Assembly: GCA_037833965.1 (NCBI GenBank)
Contig: AP031357.1
Span: 23,270,001 to 23,334,000 of the forward strand
Length of the DNA stretch: 64,000 bases
Reading direction: 5' to 3'
Source: Marchantia polymorpha subsp. ruderalis
Lineage: Eukaryota; Streptophyta; Marchantiopsida; Marchantiales; Marchantiaceae
Shown here: piece after piece, positions 38,416-51,430 of the stretch
Position numbering within the stretch: position 1 is the first letter of the stretch
Layout of the letters: each line of letters begins with the position of its first letter
Made by a program: the position numbers and the translations under genes
Notes under the pieces: model-generated
Database searches by the model: none
What the model was told of the DNA's origin: nothing
Seen by the model: the letters and a program-made list of their open reading frames with translations, nothing else

Positions 38416-39765
38416 TCAGAAAAAATCCTTCTTTATTGAAGTTTTTACTTACAAATTCAAGTCAAATATGTAAGTTTCACAAAATAGTCTTTAAGTTTGA
38501 AAATAGATAAATTGATTCAAAACAGATGAATTGATTTTAAAATTAATTTATTTCTAGATTAAATAATTTAACTAGGAAATAGAATTTGGAATTTTTGTAT
38601 ATATTTTATTGGTGGTGTGTTACTGAATTTGGTTAATATGAGTTGATTTGATAAAATCATCTAAAATTTTACATGTTATGATCTATTTTGGAAATAATTT
38701 TATTTCTAACATTTTTTTTTCATTTTAAGAGACTTCACACATTTTTTAAAATAATGTTCAATGTTTTTGCAAATTTCACTATCAAATAATTTTTTTAGCA
38801 TTGCATTCCATAATCATAGGCATTATTTCTTGTTTTCCTGATATTTCAAGAATTTTTTTCAATGAAGCGACATATCAAACCTCTTTTTGGAATTATATAA
38901 ATATGACATATCATTTCTTAATGTCATTTTAGAATAAAAATCATAAAATGTCAATTGTATATGTTTTGTTTATTATCGCAACAGATGAACAGATTTCAAT
39001 TCAGTTTTCTATATCGTATGTGTTTATTGACTTTATATCAATTAATTTCAAAAACACAATGACAGCGTGAAATTATAAGTACTGGAGTGGTGAAGATTAA
39101 AAAGATTAATGGTATCGTTCTGTATTGACAACTTTCATGTTTAAATTTAATACAAAAATTGATCTTTCAGAATGAGAATAAAATTTAGCAAAACAGTAGA
39201 GAAAATAATGCAATAATTGATTGAAAACAGAATTTATTTAACAATATTTCATCTCAACATCACATTCTATTCATTAATTGTTGAAGTACCTACGAATTTG
39301 ATAACTCATGGACAGATTGCTACTCAAAACTCATAATCTAACGAACTCTTGGCCACATCATTATCAATAATAAGTGTTTTTTAGCTCATTCAAGAAAATC
39401 CTTCAGTTTATTTTCACGTGAAAAGATTTAAATTGCACATTTCTAGTCTTATTGTATCTTCTTACAGGAACTAAAAATGTTGTGACATAATTTCTCCTCA
39501 ACTAAGAAATGGGTTTTTAGTCAGACATCTTTCCGAACTTATGACAACTAGCATAAATGACTAAAAAAAGTTTAAGGTATTCTGGATTTTCCGTCAAAAA
39601 TCAATCTTACAGCATGTATACATATGACTTTTCTTGATTGTATCAATTGCACTATAAGTTAGAAGATTTGGATTGTGAATTAGATCAATGAAATCTAATC
39701 AATTGGTTGAATACCATATTGATTCAATTTGAAGAAATTTTCAATTGCCGCACAAGAGAAAATTA

Positions 39766-40349
39766 GAGAGATTTGCTTGATGGGACCCTTCAGATTTCAT
39801 TTTACCCGATGGGACCCCATGAACGATCCACCGTCACCCATGTTCTAATAACAACTAGAGAGAGTGCAACAAGTCCACCACACCCGCAGACAGAGTGGAC
39901 TTTGCACTCCATCACACTCGTTTTTATGTTGTCATTCTGTATCCGGCCACTCTCCAAGGAGACGAGCAAAGAAATGTTCATAAAGAGTTTATTTGTTCGC
40001 CACAAATGGGTGATCGCGAGACTTGAGCTCGGACCAGGCAGGGTTACGGGAGGAGTGTGCAGGTGGGAAGCAACAGAGAAATCCACGAATCTTTGCGATC
40101 GGAAGAATTGAAGCACAACAAATTGCACTTAGAGCAAAATCGATCTTTGTCCCCGTGATAATCCACCAGAAATTATAATCAGGTATTGATCTTTGATTGT
40201 AATTCCCGCATTGTAACTAGTAGTAATCGTAGTTACAAGAATTATGTCCGACGGCACACCGTAGTTGGGGTCCCATCGGGTAAAACTAAACCTGAGGTAT
40301 CCCATCTAGCAAATTACTTTCCACATGGGTCCCATCAAGCAAATCTCTC
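39766..40349. mobile_element. 584-bp MITE (non-autonomous DNA transposon, MULE- or hAT-like)
   Basis: The ends are 23-bp inverted repeats beginning GAGAGATTTGCTTGATGGGA and reading the complement at the right end. An internal second inverted block (TTTTACCCGATGGGACCCC) lies a little inside each end. The element is flanked by GAGAAAATTA (39756-39765) and GAGAAAATCA (40350-40359), an 8-10-bp target duplication with one mismatch, which suits Mutator-like (9 bp) or hAT (8 bp) transposases supplied in trans. It has no transposase frame. Confidence 0.82.
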
Positions 40350-40461
40350 GAGAAAATCATGATAAATTTTGGAATCTGCTTGAAACCATATCGAAACATG
40401 TGAAAGAATTCAATACGGGTTCAATTAAAATACAGTATTAATTTTAATCACTGTGTTACTA

Positions 40462-40672
40462 TTTCTAGATTGCGAGGAACGAGGACGAGGCAAAAGCAAC
40501 GGGACCGTAGCCCCTGGGAATTTCGTACGAGGTAAGAGGCAATAAAGGACGACCGTAGCGCTTTGGACTCTCGTACGAGGTTCGAGGTAAAAAGGACGAG
40601 TTATAAGAGTCCGAGAATACTCCGCGTACTCTCGTACAATACGAGGTACGAGGGCCGCAGCCCCTCGAAAGA
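40462..40672. repeat. degenerate ACGAGGTACG-type satellite, block 2
   Basis: Shorter and more scrambled than the blocks at 38030 and 41316, with the same TACGAGGTACGAG and GGACTCTCGTAC words. It lies immediately upstream of the second copy of GATTTGTGGACTTTGAAATG. Confidence 0.75.
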
Positions 40673-41315
40673 TTTGTGGACTTTGAAATGCTGCGTCTTT
40701 AGATAGAATGAATTAGACTTTGCTTTAATATGTAGGTACAAAACAGAGCAAAGGCTTGTGCTTGTGAGAATATATTGTAAGGATGATAAAAATGTGTTGG
40801 AGTTGTGGATATGATTTGCATAAGTCACATAAGTTGGAATTGCTTCTTGATAAAAAATAATTTCGAAATATGGAGTTCAACCTCATTAGTTAATAAGACA
40901 TGAGTTCACAAGTTTGAATGACAAAAAATTTATTAAGTAATTTGAATTCATTTTTGTGCTAATAATCGCAAATGGTTATACGTAGAGTATTTTCTAGTAC
41001 ATAGAAGAAAGAGAACACATCGTTCAATCTGTTAGAAAAATATATTACAATGAAAGGCTAATGATGTGATAAATACCACTTCTTGATCCAAGCAATTGCA
41101 CCATAACATAACAAGTATGGCTATAGTAAAACAAATGGTTTATTTATTTATGAAAAGTTGAACATCATGTCATCGATATATTGGCTATTTGAAATAAATA
41201 ATTATATTACAATAACTATATAATTTGTTGTCGGATAATTTGATTCAAATTGTCTACTTACATCATAGTCCATATTACAGTTGACTCTAATTATTGTTTC
41301 ACTGTTTCTGAATTA

Positions 41316-41548
41316 CAAGGCACGAGGCAAAGGCAACGGGACCGTAGCCCCTCGAACTCTCGTACCATACTCTCGCGTACGGCGTTCGAGGAAAGAAGTA
41401 CGAGGACGAGATACGAGGACGACCCCTCGGACACTCGTACAATACGAGGTACGAGACGAGTAGCCTCTCGGACTCTAGGAATCTCACGTACAGTACGCGT
41501 ACGAGGTACTATGTAAGAAGTACGAAGACTACCCCCTCGGACTCGCGC
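41316..41548. repeat. degenerate ACGAGGTACG-type satellite, block 3
   Basis: Near-identical to the first part of block 1, as expected from the tandem duplication. The similarity breaks abruptly at about 41549, where ordinary sequence resumes. Confidence 0.8.
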
Positions 41549-41549
41549 G

Positions 41550-42690
41550 TTAGATCTATGGTATATTTATGGGATAACACGACATCGTATGATTGAGGGA
41601 AGGTTGAGCTGTCACGCTTAGGAGTCAGACGAAGAAGATGCTGAATTTCTGTGCTGGTGCCATCTTCCAAAGGCTGGACTACATGTTATTGCTCTCCTGG
41701 GTATCTGACAGAGCTCTTTTTTAATCAGATGGTATGGATTCTTCCCTTGGAGTAGATGTCATAGCTATAAGCTTATGGACGACTCTTTTGCAGTATCTTG
41801 TATTCCTTTCCTGGAGGCTAGAAGTAAATCTCTTTTAATCATAATCCAACTGATCTCATCCGTAATGTAATACATTGAGAACAAGCGGAGGTTGTAATTA
41901 TAATGCTGTACAACATTGCTACGTATCTGGATTATGTGGGGAAATCACAGGGCTGAGCTTGCGGCAATGACATAGAAGAGTTCAATCCAATGGTGGCACC
42001 GTATAGGAATCACAGGTCTGCGTGTTGAAATCAAAGGGATCGTTGCACTGATATTTTTGACTTAAGGTAGCCGGTGGTCCCTGTTCCTGCCTCGGAAATA
42101 AACCCCAAATACTACACGAAGGATTGAAATCGACATATTCTTCTTCAACAGGTGAGTTCAGCAGTGCAAATATAGCCAAGTGTGACCACCAGCCAAAGCA
42201 ACTATTCCCATCTGTTAACTGCAAATGGCGAATTTAAGTGTTCCGCTCTGATCAGTCACTATCTTCCAGGCATCATCGACAATTGAACGTGCTCATGAAC
42301 GTACTCACTGTCTGAATCTAAGTTAGCAGACTTACATTAAAATAAAGGAGAGAGGTTACACACGTAACTGGTTTCTACAACGGAACAGCTAAGATTAGCT
42401 GTTCGATGGTGAACAAAGTTTAGCAGTTCTCATTGTCTGCAATGTTAAAATATGACATTGGTTATGCTTATTACAGTGGATTAGCTACTACAAACCAAAA
42501 GTCCGCGACTATAAGGAACATTGGGAAGGAACCATGACAGCTAGAAACTTTCTCCTTAAAATCTTGAAGTCACAAGATGTTCCCAGAACGATCAGAATGT
42601 ATGTTAACCATTTCATAATGTACACAAAAATACATGTGCAAACGCAGCAAGATGGTAACAGCTTCGTGAATCTACTGTTCATAATTTTGA
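41550..42690. other. region downstream of the GRDP gene, no supported gene
   Basis: It contains the probable 3' untranslated region of the minus-strand GRDP gene. An 80-codon minus-strand frame near 42224-41982 has no family resemblance and is not called. Confidence 0.4.
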
Positions 42691-42812
42691 ATCTACTCTC
42701 CACCGCCTCCGCCACAGCCTCCGCCTTCGCCACATAAGCGGTCTAACTCTATGTCACCATAATTTCTATGTCTAAGCCGACCACGAGCACGATAAGCACC
42801 AAAATCAAAATC

Positions 42813-45800
42813 CTAGTTCCCACCACAAGCTGTGCCCGCACATGCTGCGGATTCGCACTGGGCACTGGCCAGGTCTTGGCCGTAGAAAATATGGACGTCA
42901 CTTTGGTTCCAAGGGATGTACAGAGATCTAGATTTATTCTCGGGGTCCTCATCCGATGGATCAGTTTGAGTCCACTGTGGAGAGAACTCATTCTTTTTCA
43001 GCTTGACCGCTCCTGCAATCCCACAAAAACTCCTGGTCTAAGTTAGAAAAGTGAGACTGCTGTCTATTCGGAGTCTGGACCACCTCGCATCATCTGCCTA
43101 ATATAGGCGTACTAAAGTTGAACGCCTTCACTGCGCTTCAAAAGAGTCTTGGTTTTCAGGTTCGAAAGGAGAAACTGTTGTGGGATAGTTGGAATCAACG
43201 GGGGTGAACTTTGTACGTTCAATTGAAGTTCAGTGATGCACAAGCAGAAGACGAAGGTAACGAATTGTTGAGTAATGTCTGCCTGCTGAGACGAAACTTG
43301 CTCACCTAATTCACCGTCGGAGGCTCCACCGAGCCTCCGACGTTTGTAGCTCTTATCGACGCTCCAATTTGCGCTCTTGTTGACAGGAGTGCCAAACTCG
43401 TGTAAGGACATGGTCACCGCAGCAGAGATCAGAAGCACCAATACTGTGCTTTCTTCCGGCTGAACCTGGAGTATCAGGGGAAAATTAATACCGAATCGAA
43501 ATATGAAGTGGATAAGAAGCTTCTTGGAACAGGTATGAAGGAGATGTGGTCTAGGTACGGATATCTGACTATTTCGCATACTGTCTTGAAACTGAAGCCA
43601 GCACAGCTAGAGGTACAATTCCAGTTGAGGTTAACACTGCGGTGTGTGTAGAAGCATTGTATAAACGTCCTTGTTCCAAAATCTTAAAACTATTCATCTT
43701 ACACTTCTTACCTCGAAGCAAGCCTTGGTCAGGTTCAGAAGAGCTGTGGCTGTGCCAGTGGGAGCCTCCGGTGTATAGCGCATGAGAGTTAGAAACTTTT
43801 CCTTAGATCTGTCATTGGCGACAGCATACTCCATTCTCCTGCCTGAGAGTAATCTCATCTAAAACCACCGTAACGAAGCAAAACCATGTGCAATTAGCGG
43901 AGGCAAGGAAGAAAACGAATCCGTCAACATTCCTCTTCATATCAGAGTGATTGTGACGTAGGTGGTGAGAACAAATCTAAGTTTCTGCATCTGAGGATAA
44001 CATTCGGTTTGAGATGAACTAAATCACTTGGATTGGACTTGGAGGTTGAAGTGCACCAAGCTTCTTACTCGGTTTCGACCTAATAGACCGTAGAGATCAC
44101 AGGGCACATCATTCGTTGTTGTCGAGGGCTTATAGACAGTCAGAATCGCTCCGTCATTGAAGAGATTCCACTCTCGTATATTCTTGTTCTTTTTGTGGTA
44201 CTCCGTAGAAAGAAGGCGGCATGTGGCGAGGTCTTGACCTGTGAAGGTCTCATCCAGTCTGAACCAAGATGGTCCCATAACTAACCACCGAGGACAAATA
44301 AACTTGGTGAGTTTGGAATGCCATTGATAGAAAAAGCGGGATAAGCAAGATGAATGTTTGAAGTCATGACCCTATATCTGACATCCCTATATAATCCCTA
44401 AACCCTGCTCTATCAGATTGAATGGAATTCCTCCAAGCTCTGTTGGATTCCTTATTCTAGAATGGTCTGCACCAGGTGTTTACAAAGTTCAGTGTCAAGT
44501 CAGCTCCTCACCTGCATTCGGATATTTTACTGCTTCATGTACGAATATACAGGATTCTTCACATTCAGATACGGAAATTCTGCATAAAAATCAATTTGTA
44601 TCTAAAAGCCTCAGTGAGTTCATCAGAGCAAGAGGGTGTGCATCGACAGCCTGCAAGAAGCTTCCGTATTGTCAAGTTGCAGCTTCAAAGCGAACATAGC
44701 AAGGACTCTGAGTGGAAGCTGTAGTCAGATCTACCGAGTCACGAACCTCTGTTGAATTTTGTAGATGGGCGTGCCCTTGTGATTCACTACTGTCTTCGTC
44801 GTCCAACGTCCTTGCTGAGGAACAATACTGTTTCCAATATGTAGAGCTACCATCCTGTGGTTGTCTTCCGTCACTGGCGAATGGAGTGTGCGGAACAATC
44901 TTGGTGCCGGCCGAAATTTAGTTACAGATATGCAAAATTGCATTACCGCATTTGCAGTGTCGAGAGACTTGGATATCCTTCTCGACTCATGAAAATCAAC
45001 TTCAACCCAATAGATGTTAACCGTGCCCAAGCTCGTGATTTTGTTCTGCTTCGTCGTGTTTGTGCTTGCCACGAATTCAGATATCTTACTCAAACCCCGA
45101 GAAGAACATCCAGCCTTCTTTCTGAGCTTGCTGGTGCGCAGTAGCTCGAATTGCAAACCTATCGTTCCCTGTTCAGCTTCCATCGCAATGCCATGATTCC
45201 ACTCCACTTGATTCTCGCCATAAGCTTTCTTATTTTCTGTGTGGACGCTCAAGAACGGGCATCGCTGCAAGGCGGTCACCCGAACTTGGAAAGTGTCTTT
45301 CTGATGCACTAGCGGTTTAGGAAGATTTTTAGCGCTCAAAATCACCACGTGCACCTACAAACGTAGCCATCTTTCAGTATAGTGGAAACTCAATCCGCAT
45401 ATCATGAGCTGATATACCTGCGTCAACTGCAGCTCACGGCGAGCTAACCATGAGGTAAGAAGTCAGTAAGTGCAACCAACACTCTTCGCCAACGATGCCC
45501 AACACAGCCTAAATGGCTAACGATTGGACAAACATTTATAATAATAACCAATAATTGGATCCATCCTAGGGCACAGAAGCTTTCCAACCTTGGAATTATC
45601 GCCGAACTTTACTTTTCGGATCCATGAATCAATTCTCGACCAATTTTGAATGAAGTTAATATGAAAGGTCTCAATGTCGGTAGCAAGAGCCTGGACTCCC
45701 ACCTGGCAGGTCGATCTCGCGTCCACGGCCGGAGTCTGTTCAGCATCAGACGTCATAAGACTGTCGTAGTGAGAAGAATTCCACTTTCCCTTTTCCGTGA

Positions 45801-47549
45801 ACTCTAATATTGTCCTCTCCCTTCCCATAGCCCAACCGTCCTTCGTGTGTTTAGCAGGAGCACGCCTCATCGGCGGATCGGGTCCCCTGTACATCGCTCC
45901 CGCTCGTTCGTACACGGTCCCAAAAGTAGTCCACCACCTGTTGCACGAGTCGATAAAGCCCGTGTTCAGCTTCTTGCCCGCTCCTCGATCGGTGTCGGTG
46001 TCATCGTGGTCCAGAACTCTCTTCATCAGATTCGTTGTTTCTCGAGCGTAAGTGCTCGGGTGCAGCATGTGAGTGTGCCAAATGAGGTCAATGTCGAACG
46101 TCGGAACCAGGAAAACTTGAGGATCGTCTTCCTTTCTCGACTGCAAAGCTTGTTGCATCATGTAAAGGTATGCTCTATATCTTTGGACAGCCTCTTGCAG
46201 GAATTCGTCGTCCTTGAACCAGCTTCTTTGAACCTTGAAAACCACAACTGATCCAAGATTGTGAGCAACCGCGTCAGTCAAGACTTCCCGAGCAATCCAG
46301 CCAACTCTGCAGTCGATTCTCTTGATCGTTCGGTCTTATTCCGTCTACCTCAGGCTTGGACGACGTCTTTGGAAGCGAGTTAATCTGTGAGCCCGATGAG
46401 GGTCATGGAACAAACGTCTTCTAGGGCTTAGAACTTCCTGAGGCTTTTCGACACGAGAAACTCCCCTTCCTCTGAAGGCGAAGGGGAGTCTTCAAGGGAC
46501 GCTCAGTCTAAAGCTTGCAGTATCCAGGTCCTTCTGGCCATTACTTAATCTGTCATGGGGGCAGAGAGAATGACTGTAAAAAATGTCGAGAATCATCGAA
46601 GAGAACGGTGGTATGTGACGCACACGCACCTGATAGAAGAAATGTCGCTGTCTGTCAGCTGCGGCGACGAGGTCGTATGACAGCATGGGAGGAGATAAAG
46701 GCCTCAGCTTAGCACACTGGATTTCAAGGACTTTTTGGAATTCATCACTCAGGCCGTCCTCGAAGGGCAGAATCAGATGGTATGGCTCGCCCGGGTACTC
46801 AGTCTGCCAAAATTCCGACGAAGCTTGTTGTAAGTCGGCCTCCGTGGAGTCTCCTCCGGGGACGGTTCTGATGTCGATGACCTCCCCAAAATGCATAATG
46901 CAGTCCTTTCCGTACCGCACCTGCAATCATTGAAAGAATTTTAAATGAGATCCTGGATTCCCAGAGCATGTGCGTTGCACTTAAGGAAGATCTTCGTCCG
47001 TGTGCAATTCGAGTTCGAGAGATGCCGTACCGGGTTGAGCTTGTGGCAATGCCAGATCCATGCGCAATCCAACGGCGCCAACAAGCAATCGATGCTCGTC
47101 TGGTGATCGTTGCTAGGGAATCCACAGGCCTGGAACTTGGATGCCAACGGCAGCCAGTAGTTCCAGTACCTACAGCGACAATGCACAATGTTTAGTCGAA
47201 ACATATATAACATAGGCCTTAAAAAGTACCGAGCAATCTTCGAAATTCCACCGCATGAATATGCAATGCTAGTGAAACGATTCGCCTACCGGAAAACTGC
47301 ACATCTCAAAAGTTCATTTTGTTGCAGTGCCGCGGTCTGATCTACAACCTCGAGGAACCGAAGCTGCCTCTTCGCTGCTGCAATTAAGTCTATGTCGATA
47401 TGAAACCAGGCGGCAGATTGAGCTGTGTTCCATGCAGTCTGGCCGTCATAGAAGTCAACTGTATTCGTCGTGGACAAGGCCAATTTGTTTATATGCAGGC
47501 CGGCCTCTGTAGTCATCTGGTAGCCGGCCGCCGTCGTTGATTCAAGCAC
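42813..47549 (-). CDS. glycine-rich-domain protein of the GRDP family (DUF1399), about 879 aa
   Basis: Nine exons keep frame: 47549-47290, 47169-47031, 46920-46630, 46233-45589, 45354-44747, 44258-44069, 43858-43712, 43465-43306 and 43012-42813. The GRDP-like domain fills about residues 40-400, opening DLIAAAKRQLRFLEVVDQ, with the paired signatures DCAWIWHCHKLNP (exon 2) and VPTFDIDLIWHTHMLHP (exon 4), then DHDDTDTDRGAGKKLNTGF and YERAGAMYRGPDPP. Exon 5 starts VHVVILSAKNLP and looks C2-like. Exon 7 (LLSGRRMEY) matches the later conserved domain of Arabidopsis GRDP proteins. Those proteins act in auxin-linked growth and stress responses; the molecular activity is not settled. The start at 47549 is the first in-frame Met; a second lies about 11 codons in. 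The model stops at TAG (42813-42815) after CAGTACGGN, yet the same frame continues 39 codons with a Gly-rich tail, as discussed in the findings. Confidence 0.9.
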
Positions 47550-48844
47550 GGACGTGAAGTTAATTATAATGGATGAAGCTCGTTGTTCGCAGCCACTGCT
47601 AGCTAATCAGTGAGGCTAGACACAAATAACAACGCCACAAACTTTCCTCTTTTTTGTTTATGAGCGCCAGAGCTCGACCGATTCAGAAGCTTTCAGAATG
47701 CGGCTGGCTACGTTCCATCAGGTTCGTACGCGATACTTCAGATATTGTCGACAAAATTTAATGATTTTTTCTTGCGATGCACATTCTGTCACTGAGATGA
47801 CAGTGAAGACTAATGTGTTGGCTTGCTTCTGCACGCCCTGGACAGCGACTGCTTCTTCGAGTGTGCATAAACATCTCGAATTTGTACTGCATCGAAAGGA
47901 GGGAACTTCTTTGTGACGCTCCACGGTCCGCAGTGAGCTCGATCGAAGGGTTACTTCGTGGAGCGAAATTCCCAAGTGTGGCGGAAGGAACAAAGACGAT
48001 ATTCCAATGTATTGTATATTACATATTGTATGAATCTCAGTATTCGGAAATTGTACAGTGATCGATATAAATAGATAGTGCCAGAAGAGAGTTGATATTC
48101 CAGATACATCCTCAACATCATCAAGTAAAATTTTTGAAACTCCAGTATCTCCTCTCGATCCTCTACGGATTCCATCCTAGCGAGAGCTTCGAGGTCAGGA
48201 AGTCTATGGATTGCTTCACACGATATGTAAGATAAGGCATTCCTCCGGCCCATCTTCGCGATGCTACTTGTGGTTTTCTCCCCTCCTGGGATGAGGCTTG
48301 GGCTCATGCCAAGCAGCAGGAGCTGCACTCTCAATATCAGAAAACACCATCCACTTGAGTAAACCTCGACGCACTTTTCGGTGCATAACCCTCACTTTCA
48401 TTCGTCTAAGAGCGCTTATTTCACTTTATGTCCAATGAACATCTTTGTTTTAATGAGTTTAACCTCCCAATAGTGTCAACTCTTATTAGTGACATACTCC
48501 CAATAATGACCTAAAAGTGAAACTTCCAATAGTGACCTAAAAGTGAAGAGTAATCCATTAGGTTGTAGTTTGAAATTCTTTCAAAAAAGAAAAGTATGTC
48601 ATTATTGATAATAGTGACATGATATCCTCAAATAGTGACCGTTTTCAAATACTTGTCACAAGCTTCAACGTTTTGAGCAAAATTTGTCCCAAGTCCAACA
48701 ACAGAACTTCGTAGTAAAGTTTCTTTTTTCAAACAACATGGACAAGGATCAATCAAGAATCAATCCTGCGCATTTTGAAGCAGAATGCAATCTTTTGCTT
48801 CTATAAACTCTAGAAATCAAACAACCTTGATCGTACACGATAAC
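47550..48844. other. GRDP upstream region and insertion shoulder of the LTR nest
   Basis: It should contain the GRDP promoter and leader. A minus-strand frame at 48334-47951 includes protein-like text (MGRRNALSYISCEAIHRLPD) but matches no family I know and has no clear join to GRDP. At 48480-48550 the phrase AATAGTGACCTAAAAGTGAA is repeated in slightly varied form. Confidence 0.4.
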
Positions 48845-49288
48845 TGTGATACCCCACTTTTGGTATTTTTGAGGAAATTAAAACATTTTTGGAAAACTGT
48901 ACCACGGCAGCAGTGTAAATAGCCTTCGGTGCATCAAAATATAGTGAAATTGGAAGATCGCTGTGAGCACAAAACTGTGCTCACATGTCTTTTTACCCTT
49001 ATGAGAGTTAAAAGTTTGGATTTAAGCTCTTGCAAAATTATGCTTGGGGTTTTCTGAAAGTTTCTACAAGATTAGGAGTTGGTGTGATGGTTAGGGGGCA
49101 AGAGGTGCGGAAGGAGGCTTCGGGGCAAGGTCTTCGGCGAAGTGCCTTCGGTGAAGTCCTTTCGGAAAAGGCCTTTGGCGAAGAAGTGAAACTCTCATAA
49201 TGTTTTCAATGTGTAACGCCTTGACTCAGATAGGGTCTTGTTGAAAAGAGCTTGCGACGCTCGTTCCAACGAGACCAATAACTCTTGA

Positions 49289-50670
49289 AACGGATAAGGC
49301 ATCACCTAGTTAGGAGCGGCGGAAGTTTCTGATATGGAGGGTCTTCGGCGGCCTACGCGTAGGCGGCCTGTGCACAGGCAAACGCCTTCGGCGGAAGGGT
49401 AAAACCGTGATAACGTTTTCAATTCCTAACGGTTTGCGTTGGTTGGGTCTTGTTGGAAAGGGCTCGACAAGCTTGTTCTAACGAGCCCAAGAACGCTTGG
49501 AACGGATGAGGAATGAGGGAGTTATGACTATCGGAAGATACGTAGACGTTCGCCTTCGGCGGAAGGAGTTCGCCTCCGCCGGGAATTCCGCCTACGCGGA
49601 AGGGAGTTCAACTTTTGTCCTATGCGCGGACGAACGCCTCCGGCGGTTGTAGGCCTTCGGCGAAACAGTAAAACCGACATAACGTTTTCAATTGTTAACG
49701 GTGTGCGTTGGTTAGGGTCTCATTGGAAAGAGCTCGACACGCTCGTTCTAACGAGCCCAAGAACGCTTGGAACGGATGAGGACTTAGGGAGTTATGACTA
49801 TCGGAAGATACGTATACGTTCGCCTTCGGCGGAAGGAGTTCGCCTCCGCCGGGAATTCCGCCTACGCGGAAAGGAGTTCAACTTTTGTCCTATGCGCGGA
49901 CGAACGCCTCCGGCGGTTGTAAGCCTTCGGCGAAGCAGTAAAACCGGCATATCTTTTTCAATTCTTAGCGGTTTGACTTGATTCTGGTCTCGTTGGAAAG
50001 AGCTCGACACGCTCGTTCTAACGAGCCCAAGAACGCTTGGAACGGATGAGGACTTAGGGAGTTATGACTATCGGAAGATACGTAGACGTTCGCCTTCGGC
50101 GGAAGGAGTTCGCCTCCGCCGGGAATTCCGCCTACGCGGAAAGGAGTTCAACTTTTGTCCTATGCGCGGACGAACGCCTCTGGCGGTTGTAAGCCTTCGG
50201 CGAAGCAGTAAAACCGGCATATCTTTTTCAATTCTTAGCGGTTTGACTTGATTCTGGTTTCGTTGGAAAGAACACGACGCGGTGGTTCCAACAAGACCAA
50301 GATCTCTTGAAACGGATTAGTGATCACTAAGTTATGAGCGTAGAAGACGGCTGTCATGGTTAGGCGAGGGGCCTTTGGCGTTAACATATAGAGGGGCCTT
50401 CGGCGTTAACAGTTAGAGGGGCCTTCGGCCCAAGGACGCCTGCGAGTAGGCAGCCTGCAAGTAGGACGCGGACGCCTGCAAGTAGGCGGAGGCCTGCGGA
50501 TAGGCGGCCTGCGGGTAGGACGCGGACGCCTGCGGATAGGCAAACGCCTTTGGCGGAAGAGGAAAACCGTCATAACTTTCTCAATTCGTATCGGTTTGAC
50601 TTTGTTAGGGGCTCGTTGGAAAGAACAAAACACGCTTGTTCCAACGAGCCCAAGAACGTTTCAAACGAAG
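49289..50670 (+). repeat. tandem array of about 270-bp units inside the plus-strand LTR
   Basis: The phrase GAACGCTTGGAACGGATGAG recurs at 49491, 49761 and 50031, exactly 270 bases apart, with diverged units anchored near 49289, 50301 and 50663. Each unit carries GGTTAGGGTCTCATTGGAAAG, adjoining CGCC/GGCG palindromes and an ACTTTTGTCCTATGCGCGG block. The single-copy equivalent of the unit occurs in the other LTRs (about 56800 and, reversed, 63010-63110), so the array arose by local amplification of an LTR module. Confidence 0.85.
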
Positions 50671-51119
50671 CAGGGATCCGTGAGTTATGGGCGTCCGGGT
50701 GACTGTTATAGATAGGCAAAGGTGCGGAAGAGTGTCTTCGGCGGGGGGATGCCTTCGGCGGTGCGCGGAAGACAATTTCGGACGGCGGATGTTGACGTGA
50801 TCATAAATAAAGACTGTACTGGTGTGGCAGCGGCGGGGCATGAAGTTGCACATGGGAGCCAGGCCGTTGCACATCATCGCGGGAACGGCATTCACGCGGG
50901 CTGTGGGTGACTCGGCCCTTGAACGTTGGAGAGGAATTTTTGGCCTCGGGATAGAGATCGTGTGGTGTGCCATTGTGTGGAGACGCTGGTGGGATCGGTA
51001 GGAGGATAGAGTGTGGACGTGAGTGATTTTTGCAGGGAAGTGGTGAGGATTAGGAGGGGAGTGTAGAGAGTTCGAAGGAGAAGGAAGCAACCTCTCGTGG
51101 GTGGAGAGTTGTATCGTAG

Positions 51120-51430
51120 AGTGAAATGAGAGTGGGATCTGAGATTGAGGTGCGACATTTGTGAGTGGGATCTGAGATTGAAGTGAAATCTGTGAGTGGG
51201 ATCCGAGATTGAAGTGAAATCTGTGAGTGGAAGACCTGAGAGTGGGATCTGAGATTGAAGTGTAATCTGTGAGTGGAAGACCTGAGAGTGGGAGCCGAGA
51301 GTGAAGCGAAATCTGAGACTGAAATCTGACAATCGGGATCTGAAATTGAAACTGAAAAGGGAGAGTTGAATCTGAGAGAGGAATCTGGTGGAGTCTGAAG
51401 GTGGAAGCTGAGAAATCGACACTGAAATCT
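51120..51430 (+). repeat. degenerate minisatellite (GAGTGGGATCTGAGATTGAAGTG-like)
   Basis: Units of about 20-45 bases based on GTGGGATCTGAGATTGAAGT and CTGTGAGTGGAAGACCTGAG recur irregularly. The opposite strand is open across it only because the repeat lacks stops, giving a Ser/Gln/Ile/Pro-rich translation that is not a gene. Confidence 0.8.

Larger units (their letters stand above)
37360..41549 (+). repeat. tandem duplication with a unit of about 3.2-3.3 kb
   Basis: The stretch 37617-38257 reappears at about 40911-41549 with only a few differences, starting at CAAGTTTGAATGACAAAAAA. Upstream flanks also match: GATTTGTGGACTTTGAAATG is found at about 37460 and 40674, and a weaker match starts near 37360 and 40375. 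Offsets of 3.0-3.3 kb vary because of indels. The unit is AT-rich and carries the ACGAGGTACG satellite, and a MITE lies in the interval. No gene is visible in it. Confidence 0.8.

Noticed and set aside
37617-41549. The 640-bp direct repeats as LTRs around a 2.7-kb element
   Set aside because: Similarity extends beyond both repeat starts and ends without LTR termini, fitting a tandem duplication with indels better.
44418-45196. Plus-strand frames across 44.4-45.2 kb
   Set aside because: They are antisense to GRDP exon 5 and its neighbouring introns.
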